From: Zerene cesonia
Lineage: Eukaryota > Arthropoda > Insecta > Lepidoptera > Pieridae
DNA: 64,000 nucleotides
Direction of reading: 5' to 3'
NCBI RefSeq assembly: GCF_012273895.1
Contig: NC_052104.1
Location: 8,370,001-8,434,000, forward strand
Below, in pieces: positions 1 through 11,400 of the stretch. The translations under genes and the position numbers were made by a program. Below the pieces are notes generated by a model. That model was given only the letters and a program-made list of their open reading frames with translations, was not told where the DNA came from and ran no database searches. Position 1 is the stretch's first letter, and each line of letters starts with the position of its first letter.

Positions 1-427
1 CGACTCCGACTCGCGCTTGACCTATTTTTGTTATCATGTGTACTATATGTACTTAGCATACAAAACGTGTACTTACTCTTTTAGGTTCTTTGTATGTCAG
101 ATACTGATGGTAACCGGAAATAAGTATACCCGAAGAAAAGATTCATTTTATATGATTATTTATAATATATAGGTATTATAAATATGTATATGTACATGAG
201 TGTTATTTTATGTATTTATCTTTATCGCATTTTATGTACTTATATTTAGTTTGTAGGGAACATGTATATATAAGCTAGGGTCCACTATAGCACTGAGGGA
301 CAGGACATTACCTCACTCACTCTGAGGGCCTCATTGGTTAGCGATGTTATTATTATAGATTTCATTTTATTTGTCATATAATGGCAGTAGTAATTAGATT
401 TGTACCATCACATACACAAGATTAAGA

Positions 428-490
428 TCCTTCCCAACCAGGTTGGCTGGAAGAAATGCTTTTAAGCAACGAAGTCCGCCTTTTTATTGT
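428..490 (+). repeat. LINE 3'-tail remnant
   Basis: The segment reads as CCAGGTTGGCTGGAAGAAAT followed by a short stem and GTCCGCCTTTT. Related copies lie at 41085-41215 and 62580-62680 (GGTTGCCTGG..GAGATCGCT..TTAGCGATAAGGCCGCC). This pattern is typical of the conserved 3' tails of insect non-LTR retrotransposons. The exact clade cannot be told from so short a piece. Confidence 0.45.
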
Positions 491-984
491 TTTTTTTTTC
501 TGACGGTGCTCGTGCAATATATAATAAAAAAGTATACCCCACTTCCATAACACTTAAAAAATTAGATCTATGAAAACGCACCAAAATATTGTGATATATG
601 CTTGTATGCGCTCATTGTGACGATGTTATATATTTAGATGGTTAATTATATATAATTATTCTATATGCCTATGATATTATATAATGTAATAAATGTTATT
701 TTATATAATCGTTAAACGCACCATAACAACATTGAAATTTTTCGGGCAAAAAATTATTAGAACACAATTTGAAAGTAGAACGACTATTGATATATATTTA
801 AAGGAGTCATTGTATAATAACTTCATTAAAAATAGGTTTTGCTTCAATCAATCTAACATACACTTTGGACTTCTGTTTTAGTTTAGTTTTAATAGAGAAA
901 TTCTATACGAAAAGTAGACATATGTTCTAAACAATCAGAGTTCTTGTTTTACATAGACGATAATAATACATATGGGGGTTTACC

Positions 985-1068
985 GTAACGTCTAATTCCA
1001 GTGTGGGAAAGCGATGGCCCTACACGACGTAAACATCTGTCTTATTCTCACACTGGAATTAGTGTTGC
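985..1068 (+). ncRNA. Pre-miRNA-like hairpin (candidate only)
   Basis: An 18-nt arm at 992-1009 pairs with 1045-1062; the only non-Watson-Crick pair is a G-U in the + strand transcript. Below it, GTAAC (985-989) pairs with GTTGC (1064-1068) after a small bulge. Above it, GATG (1013-1016) pairs with CATC (1034-1037), leaving a 17-nt terminal loop. The 84-nt length and arm layout fit an animal miRNA precursor. I do not recognise either arm as a known miRNA, and a degraded inverted-repeat element would look the same. Confidence 0.3.
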
Positions 1069-2432
1069 TTTAAGACGTCACTGTACCGGATGTGGCTAAT
1101 GTTTCGATATGTTTAATGTTCGAATTGAAACTTTACTAAGCTTCCGCCCAAATGTCAAGAAGTGCCTTTAAAACGTATCCGGTTTTTCGATCGAAACCAT
1201 GCTCAGTTGAGCATTCTGCGACTCTATTGCTATTGTATACGTGTTAGTCGTATGAACGTAACTCTACAATTGATCAATGGAATACTATGTAATGTATCAA
1301 TAAAGATAATTATCTACCTCACGACACTCACTTTTCATTACACAGATTATAAATGTATAGAGGTATTTGTTTAGTTATATTATATTTGAAATGACGTGAT
1401 TTTTAAAATCTGCATTTATAACGTGTTTTCTGTTTTCCTATCGTGATTTTATAGTTATTTTACAATATGTTCCTGTGTAGGTACTCTGTAGTGATAACAA
1501 TACCTCATTAATATAAGATTTTCATATTAAAACTGTGTTATAAATGAAGAATTACCGTAATATCTGTTAACTGCCATAAAATATTAATTTTAGCTGCAAA
1601 AATATGATTTATATTTTGTTTAATGCGATCAAATTAAGAATACGTAGGTACGTCAATGACCTTCATGTGTCAAATGTCATTTGAAAAAAAAAATCGGTTA
1701 ACTTTCGAAACCACTTTCGCATTTCAATAACGAATCATTTAATTTTGCCTGACTAAAATCAAATTAAATTCAAGCGTAAACGCTTAATCATTATGAATTC
1801 GAATTTTAATTTGAATTAAGGTATATGACGTCACAACATGGCGCTTAATTGATTCTACTCTTACTGTATTAAATTTCAAATATGTTAATACGACAGTAAT
1901 TGTATAAATATACTATCCCATGTTTATGTTGATATTTTTTATGGAATGATTTTTTTACCTCCTTGTTATTTCAGTGGAGTCCAAGAGACATGCTGACGCT
2001 ATTTTGCATTTTGCTAATTGTTTGTTAATCTTACTATTTTATTATAGTTTTATAGCATTAAATGCTTATAGTTATTACTGCTTATGCTTTATACTCAGAT
2101 CATTTAAAATGTATTTTATTTGTATTATTGCGAGTTGAATATGAAATAAATAATTGTATTTTCGTGGTTGTTTTTTATTTATTTGTAGTGAACACATACA
2201 AATTTCCTTATTATTTCAGCCAATCGCGCAACGCAGTATACATGTAAATTGTGATGTCTGAATAAATAGAAATTGCAATAAATTAACATACTCTAATTAT
2301 TCTATGGTAGAAGCGACGTATTATTCGCGTACTCTTGTTAAGAGACTAAGTATTTATACATAATTTTGTATTGTATTCACTCCATTTATTCGCGATACGT
2401 ACCGGTTTCTGTTGATATCAAGCGTGATAAAT

Positions 2433-5400
2433 ATGTTTAAGAATAGTGAAAAAATCGACTTTGAAATAGCCCTGGACAAAACCGGTGAGATATTTATTCG
2501 ATATTTACGGAAATGTCGTAGTGCACTTTCTTTTGTCGTAATAATTAATTAGTTATGTGTTTATGGTTTTTTTTTAATGTTCGTAGGCGCAAGATGTTTT
2601 TTATGTATTAGGTAGGAAACTGCAAATATAGCTTGTGTAATTTTATTATTAATTTCCCCTAGTAATATGGATCTGTAGATCAGGGGTCTAAAATATATGT
2701 AGGAATATTATTTACGCTGGCCTCACACAGTCGGAATGTCTGTCTGAGTTTAGATTCCTAATTCATATTCCGAAGCAGAAAATACTTTTTTAGAATTTTT
2801 TCTCTTTATTTTTCCAACCCAAATGATCGCATGTATGATGAAAGCTAAAAAAAAAACTTATTGCTAAATACTTTTTGCTTCTAAGGAACGATGTGTTTCT
2901 TTTAATGAATTACGCCGATTTTGATATTACCATTTATATCTCGATAATCGTACTCCATACTTTTGCTTTTTTATTAATTTATATTTAACTAGCTTTCCGC
3001 TCGCGGCTTTGCCCGTGTAGTCGCAGGATAGATAGGCCCGGGGTTTTCCTCGCATGTTACCGTTCCCGTGGGACTTCCGGGATAAAAACTTTCCTATATC
3101 TGTTTCCTGGTTCTAAGCTACCTCTGCACAGATTTTTAGCCAGATCGGTTAATGCATTCCTGAGTTATACATAGTTGTAACTAACACCACTTTATATTTA
3201 CTTAGTCTGGCCATAAATACTGTTACACTTAATTATAAAAAAATATTACATTTGAATTTCGAATCTGTNNNNNNNNNNNNNNNNNNNNNNNNNNNNNNNN
3301 NNNNNNNNNNNNNNNNNNNNNNNNNNNNNNNNNNNNNNNNNNNNNNNNNNNNNNNNNNNNNNNNNNNNNNNNNNNNNNNNNNNNNNNNNNNNNNNNNNNN
3401 NNNNNNNNNNNNNNNNNNNNNNNNNNNNNNNNNNNNNNNNNNNNNNNNNNNNNNNNNNNNNNNNNNNNNNNNNNNNNNNNNNNNNNNNNNNNNNNNNNNN
3501 NNNNNNNNNNNNNNNNNNNNNNNNNNNNNNNNNNNNNNNNNNNNNNNNNNNNNNNNNNNNNNNNNNNNNNNNNNNNNNNNNNNNNNNNNNNNNNNNNNNN
3601 NNNNNNNNNNNNNNNNNNNNNNNNNNNNNNNNNNNNNNNNNNNNNNNNNNNNNNNNNNNNNNNNNNNNNNNNNNNNNNNNNNNNNNNNNNNNNNNNNNNN
3701 NNNNNNNNNNNNNNNNNNNNNNNNNNNNNNNNNNNNNNNNNNNNNNNNNNNNNNNNNNNNNNNNNNNNNNNNNNNNNNNNNNNNNNNNNNNNNNNNNNNN
3801 NNNNNNNNNNNNNNNNNNNNNNNNNNNNNNNNNNNNNNNNNNNNNNNNNNNNNNNNNNNNNNNNNNNNNNNNNNNNNNNNNNNNNNNNNNNNNNNNNNNN
3901 NNNNNNNNNNNNNNNNNNNNNNNNNNNNNNNNNNNNNNNNNNNNNNNNNNNNNNNNNNNNNNNNNNNNNNNNNNNNNNNNNNNNNNNNNNNNNNNNNNNN
4001 NNNNNNNNNNNNNNNNNNNNNNNNNNNNNNNNNNNNNNNNNNNNNNNNNNNNNNNNNNNNNNNNNNNNNNNNNNNNNNNNNNNNNNNNNNNNNNNNNNNN
4101 NNNNNNNNNNNNNNNNNNNNNNNNNNNNNNNNNNNNNNNNNNNNNNNNNNNNNNNNNNNNNNNNNNNNNNNNNNNNNNNNNNNNNNNNNNNNNNNNNNNN
4201 NNNNNNNNNNNNNNNNNNNNNNNNNNNNNNNNNNNNNNNNNNNNNNNNNNNNNNNNNNNNNNNNNNNNTATATAGATTTGACTATTTATTATAATATAAG
4301 TATGTAATGATAATTGATTGTGAAAACTATTAGATTTTAACCTAACTCGCGACACTTATAATTTCGATAACGACCGTTGCCCAGCCTTTTCATGATAGAT
4401 TTTATATAATATTACTATAATTTTCTCATATGGATATTATTGTCAATAAAATTAGTCTCTTCAATTGTAAAAATGAAGTCGATTGACAATCTACCGACAC
4501 GACGTTAGTTCTGAATTCATAATCTTAAACAATTAAGGAATTACACTGCGGAACACAGTGACATATTGTATAGCATTCCGCATTTTAATATGTTCTAAAA
4601 TGAATTTAGATTGTTATTCTAAAGTGTCATTCCGGATGTAAGAGGCCAGCCCTAAAATAAACCATGACTTAAACCTGATTAAGGTGTCATAGACACCTAT
4701 CATTTTTAACTAAAATTCAACAGAATACACTTTAAATTTGAAGTTTCTGTGGCATTTTTGTATGAAACATTACATTTTACAGAAATGGAATAAAGCTATG
4801 GTAATATCCATCCATAATAACATAATCCTTGACTATGAATGACTAATGATTACGTAGTGTTATTAATAGACCCGTTTCCTTTTTCTTACCCTTAGTCCAT
4901 TCTATATTTCCAGTCAGTCAATCCTTTTCTTATCCTTAATCCATAGGCATTGCATTCGCCAGCTATGCGAATTCTGAAAAATTGGAAAAATTTAAAAATG
5001 TTTTCATAATATCCACACTCGTATGATATATAGTTAAATACGAAAATCATAGCACAACTACATACGAAGAATAAATCTATGTATATAGTATCTATTAAAA
5101 AACTTTGGCAAACCTTGATCCATAGACCATCTTGATAAATAAGACTTGTTTGATAAAAACCCGCACGAAAATTCGTCCATCTGTTTAGCAGCTATACATA
5201 CACAGATCCACAATTTTATTCCCTCATCAACCTCTTTTCTAGAAGGCGTCAGGGGTTAAAAAAACTAATGATTGTAACTAATGAATTTTGTTCCTTTTAT
5301 TTTCAGGGTTTGGCAAATATAACATATGTCTCTTAATAGCTTGTTGTTTACAAATACTGGCTATGTACATGGATATATTTGGATTTTCAATCATTCTTCC

Positions 5401-8400
5401 CAGCGTGGCTTGCGACATGGGACTCTCTACATCACAGCAAGGGTTGCTCTCTGCTATGCCTTTAATTGGTAGGATATGTGTAGAATTTCTCAAAAAACCG
5501 TGAAAAATAACGGTTTAATTTTATGAATTTAAGTTGAAGACAAGTTTGGTGTATTAATTACAAAAAAAATTGTATGTTGTGAAAATAGTTTTGTAAGGTC
5601 GCTGATTCTCTATTAGATAGTCTAAAAATGTAACAACCTACATAAAAGTGTGTGCACTGCATATGACCCTACACTAATTGAATTATCATATTTAAGAATG
5701 GATTGAAAACCCCATTTTTAGGATTTTGTACCCAACGGGTAAAACGAGTGGGTTCCAATTACAGTATAGTACCAAGCTATGATGTTATCTGTGCTTTTAC
5801 CACAGAAAACATAATACTATATTTACATATATTATTACTAATACTTCGCTGTCGGTCCGTCTGTCACCAGGATGTATATCATGAATATGATGGACAGAGA
5901 AATTTGAGACTATTTGTTTCTGATGCTGCTATGTCAACAAACAATAAAAAATCGAGGTTAAGCAACGTTTGGCCCGGCCAAAAGTTTGTGCTCTGTGTCT
6001 TTAAATTATTTGTACGGAATCTAAAGTGGTGCGAGTCAGATCTTTATAATTAATATTCAATAAGAACCATAGTTCATTTATATGATAAACAGATGGCGTA
6101 GAGTCTACACTGTAGACTATACTATTAGAATTTTATCAATCTAGATATTTTTATGAATCGATTAGAAAAGTAATTAAGTCGAACGATTCAAATTAAACAG
6201 GCTGTCGAAAATAATGTTTTGATAATGTCACAGCTGGCAAGGCTTCCATTGTATAAATTGTGTTAATTATTGAACAACTAGCTACTTTTCCTGGCTTCGC
6301 TTTTTAGAAACCATTGGCAAATGTTCCTAATATATATGCGTAAACTGCCTTGTTTGATCGCAATTCGAGAGTAATTGAGTACCAAATGATATAGATGCGA
6401 AAGTTTGTATATTTTATATATCATATATCATATCCTTTTCCTTCCCCTTCCCAGTCCTTTCCTTTATTCCTCTCGCCAATCCTTTCTTAATCCCTTCCCA
6501 ATTTAAAGTCGGCAATCCATTTGTAGAGGCGTATGGTCTGCAATCGACTTTACGCCTCTACAAATGTTCATGGGCGGTGGTAGCGCTTACCATCAGGCGT
6601 CCCACCAGCTCCATTGCCGACTGTGACATAAAAACATAAAAAAAAAGTTTTTATCTAAACTTTCGCATCTATATTAATATGACTATATATATTTTGTTAT
6701 ATTTGAAGCATTTGAGTCAATCACTTAAAACAGACGTTGGTATCGTTATATTTAAATTTATACACTAGCCGCGATATCACCAACGTCCTATATATTGTAG
6801 TTATAGCTAGCCATCCTCCATAAATTAACTATCCAACACAGGTTTATATGTAGTGTAGGCGATAATTATAATACAAATTACTACCATTTAATGGATGATA
6901 TTTAAAATGCATTTTTTTGTTTTAACCTACTTAAACACCAACACGAGTTTTGATAAACGTTAACTAATTTGACTTCATAATTATTTTTGAAGTAGGTATT
7001 GTACAGGAAGACATGTTGGAACTAATTAAAAGTAACAGTTTATTTTCGCAAACAAAGAAATTATTTTAATAGATTGTAATAAATCTTAATATAATCTTAA
7101 TATCGTGTAACGTTGTTTGTCCGCGATGGACTTCTAAACTAATCAACCGATTTTAATCTGCACACCATGTACATTTTTATCCAACTCAAAAGTAAATGAG
7201 TTAGAGATTATCTTACGATTATCTTCAAGGGGTACGTAGAACATTCCTCAGTTAAAGCTGACCCAATTCGTGCCGAAGCGTGCTCGACCCCCACATTAAT
7301 ATATTTTATTGTAACGAGAAAAAATTCGTAGGTACGGCCACAGATAAGATAATACTGTATAGTCTACATCTCATAGTCAGCAGTGTTAGCCAATGTATGC
7401 AATTTCATTTTTCACTATCACAACCATGAAAAATAATCCATACCAGCAATATAACGCTGATGATTTCAGGAACTGCTGGACCGATTTCAAAAAAACTTTC
7501 ACCGCTGGATATGTACGTGATCCCGCAGTACTATCGGAGTATATGTACCACGGGCAAAGCTGGGGCGGACCGCTAGTGTACATACGAGTACGGCACGAGC
7601 TGAACTTTGATATCATATCTATTTCAACACTTCCAGGTGTAATGATTTCGTCATACGCCTGGGGCCTCTGTGCTGACACTCTCGGCCGTAGGATCACGTT
7701 GCTTGTCGCAATGCCGATCGGTCTGGCGCTAAGTTTAGTATCTGGTATTGCACCTACCTACGCATCGTTAGCGACTCTGAAGTTCTTGTCTGCTGCATTG
7801 TGAGTTGATTTACGTTTTTGAGTTGCAAGAGTTTAAATTGCTTTACATTAGAATGTTATGCAATCAGAAATTTCAATTAAGCTTAGGTTTATTTTAGGTG
7901 ACTCTTTCCTAGTTTTGTCGTTTCACCTTAGCAAAAAATTATCTGCAACTTTAGTACTGATTACAATTTATGTTTTGTTTTCGAATATAGTTTATTCCAC
8001 GCAATTAAAATTAAATCTACTTATTTTAAATAAGCGCTAGACGCTCGTCCCGGCTCTGTCCAGATATCAAAATTAATGCTTTATCAAAAGGGAGCTCATA
8101 CCCAGTCTGTATACAAATTTCATCAAAATCTATTCCGTAGTTTCAGCGTGATTGAGGGACAAATATCCAAACAAATAATCTTTCACATTTTAAATGTTAC
8201 TGTGATCTTTTTTTAAAGCTCAAAAGTTCTAAAAATTTAAGTTGGTTTTGATTTGATTAAAAATAATTGTTTATATTATATTACTTTTATAGATAACAGT
8301 TTACATTTAGCTCTTCAATTTGAATCATTTCAGTTCATCATCAGCAAACGCTGCCGCTTTTGTGCTCCTGGGCGAAAGCGTTCCCCCTAGACTCAGAAAC

Positions 8401-11400
8401 AAATTTATGTTTCTAATGGCCAGCGCCACTATGTACGTCCAGTTAGTTCTATGTGGTACGTGTAAACATGATTCGCTATTGTGAGATATGTGTACATGTT
8501 TTACTATTTTATTAAAAAGTGTCTTGTGGGACTCGAGCATACTTGAGCACTAGTTTGGCCACCTCGCACTGGGGAACGGCGTGACAGAATAGCATTTGAA
8601 TGCTACTGGGTCTCGTACAGTGAGTGGGGGAGCTTGAAGCCCGTATCCCTTTTTCTTACGCTTCCTAGTTTATTTCCCTCATTACTCCTATCTTTAAAAG
8701 TCGGCAATTCATTTGTAGAGACGTCAGGTCTCTGCCAACAAACTTTCATGTTCATGGGCGGTGGTATCGCTTTTCATCAGACGACCCACCTTTACCGACT
8801 AAGACATAAAAATAACTTTGCCAACAGAACCATCACAACCAATACGAAAACATTATTTCAATGATTACAATATTGTATCGATGGAACGCGGCCTTTGTTA
8901 AATTTAATTCTTAGTTTTATAGCATTGAAATGCTTTATAAATGAGAAATTTTGAAAGAATAGAAAAAATTTGATCACGAGGCATATTGTAATCATTGAAA
9001 TAATGTTTCGTATTGGTTGTGATGGTTCTTAATCATCTCAATAGATGGCGTGGGGTGCCCCTTAGGCACATGAAACCGAAAGAGTAGAAGAAATTCGATT
9101 ACTGTGGCAGGATCACGGGTGGCCGAGAGGCTAGGCGTTGCTACGGTTAGGCAAGAAACGCAGGTTCGAATCCTGCCTCGTGATCAAATTTTTTTTATTC
9201 TTTCAAAATTTCTCAACTAATCAAATGTTTTATAAAATGTTTTAATCCAGTTATAATCTTTTTTATAGTGATTGCACTAGGAGTATATCAGTTATCATTT
9301 AACATTTATTTACCGATAATAAACATATATTACCGGCCCTGGCGACTTATTCTCCAACTAAATACACTACCCGGAATTATCGGTACATTGGGTGTTATAT
9401 TTCTCAATGAGAGCCCTAAATTTTTGCTCAGCAATGGAAAGGAAGAGGAGGCAATCGCGGTCTTGAAATCAATACATCGATGGAACAAGGGTTCAAATTG
9501 CGAAGAGTTATCAGTGAGTAGCTATATTTTATTAATACGCTTCATTAGCTTTACCACAGATAACACTAAACTAGGCTTCACGAATACGTTTGTATGTACC
9601 CTTCTTTAAAAACGATTTTGACTCATTTTAAACGGACAGATGTAGATGAGAAATCTAAAAAAGAGAAAACTAAAAATTAAATTCGTACAGATGTAATTCA
9701 AACTCTATACACTTTACGTTCAACGTAGAAAATGTTGATCAAACGTGTTTTGTTTTTATCTATATAATTGTTATTTAGTATTTTCTTGTGTTTGATTTTA
9801 CGCAAGTATTATACATTTAAAAATTTAAAACTTTTTAACGGATTTTAAACGCGATCCAGTCTCCCCGTGACCACGCTCTTCCTAATGTGTTCGAAACGTC
9901 GGGTTAATAATATAATGAATAAATCGCGATTAAAATCCGTTAAAAAGTTTTTAATTTCTAATTATTATTTGCCAAACTCCCTACTAAGTAAAAAGTAATT
10001 TGGATGATCAAAGTAATGCAAAATAATAAAATAGAACAGGCAAGCTTTTGTTGTTTGAGAACTAAAACAAGTAGTTTTGAAACAATTCAATCACATGTTA
10101 TCATTTGTCTTATTAAAAAAACATTCTACCCTGGTCGTGACATTATATTAACATTTCTTTGAATTTTATTTCTATATACTTATTTAATAATTATTCCTAT
10201 TTTTATTCCTTCTATCTTCTCACGTAATGTATTCATATAAAGCCTTATGTTTAGATTTCCACAATACATCTAGATGAAGATATCATACCGGTAGCTGGAT
10301 CGTCTCTGCTGGAAAAAATTTGGAATCAAACAGTTCCACTATTTAAACCTCCACTTTTGAAAAACTCACTTATCCTTTACTACATTATCCTTTGCGCATA
10401 TATGACGTAAGTAAATACGTAAAACATACTTAATTTAAGGGAATTTAGAGGCATGTTTTGAAAGTATATGTCCTCATTTAAACATCTTAAAAATCGTATT
10501 CATTATATTCACAAAGAAACTTCTTTATTTTATATAAGTACTTTTAATACACATTGAAGCAATATTCTTACGCAATTATTATTATGACGCATAAAATGTT
10601 CTCTTTAATGAATTGTGTATATTTTTTGAATAAGCACTGCAAAATTTGGAACGAGAAATATAAGTGAAAGTCAATTACACGGTAATGGACTTCATATGGG
10701 ACAGATAAATGATACATCTATTTAATTTATCTATTCCCTGTACCGACCTGGGTGATCAATGTCCAATATCTTTATTTTTTTGTTATCCCAATTGAACCCA
10801 AATCGCATGGTTTTACATAACTATATAACTAATGTATCAAAATAACATTATAGCAACGTAGAAGTAGATAGTTAAAATGCTTTTCCAGGGCCACAGGATA
10901 CACAATGTGGATACCGACGGTGACGAACGCGTTTTTCAATGGTGAAGATAACGCTAATAAAACCTTCTGTGAAGTAGCCAGCACTGCGACGTCGGCTAAT
11001 GTACGTTAATAATTATTTAGTACCTAGTTTCGTACGGTGTGTGAGGGAGTCGAAGGCCCGTTTCCTTCCTCACCCTTCATCTTTTCCTCACACCAGTCCA
11101 TTTTCTTTTTCCCACTCATCAATTATCTCCTTATCCTTTAACTCTTAAAAACGGGTAGCGTGGTCCATGGGCGGTGGTGTATGCTTACGATCAGGCGAAC
11201 CACCACCTGTTTTTTTTTAATTTTAGAGCTGGCAATCTACTTGTTGATGGTAAACGATCACCAGCGCCAATGAACATTTTTTACCCAATTTCCAATAACA
11301 AGGAAAGGATGAATAATGATGTTAAGGAAAAGAAAACGGGCTTCTTGCTCCCCTATTTATCGCTCGAAACAGTACCATTCTTATATAAAACATTACAAAC

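Larger units (their letters stand above)
1..2432. other. AT-rich region upstream of the MFS gene, no coding gene seen
   Basis: No open frame here resembles a known protein, and composition is strongly AT-rich throughout. It holds a short LINE-tail remnant (428-490), a hairpin of pre-miRNA size (985-1068) and AATAAA signals near 2260-2285 that could serve a gene to the left. The last part should contain the promoter and 5' UTR of the transporter that starts at 2433. Confidence 0.5.

Noticed and set aside
3246..4355. Long open frames on both strands across the N run
   Set aside because: They are open only because N cannot be read as stop; no real residues support them.
5703..6053. 116-residue frame on the + strand
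   Set aside because: It lies in the transporter intron, has no recognisable domain, and composition equals the surrounding intron.
9111..9185. Functional tRNA gene
   Set aside because: U33 is replaced by C, the acceptor stem is too long by two pairs, and the unit recurs with its flanks elsewhere in the window, so it is a repeat.
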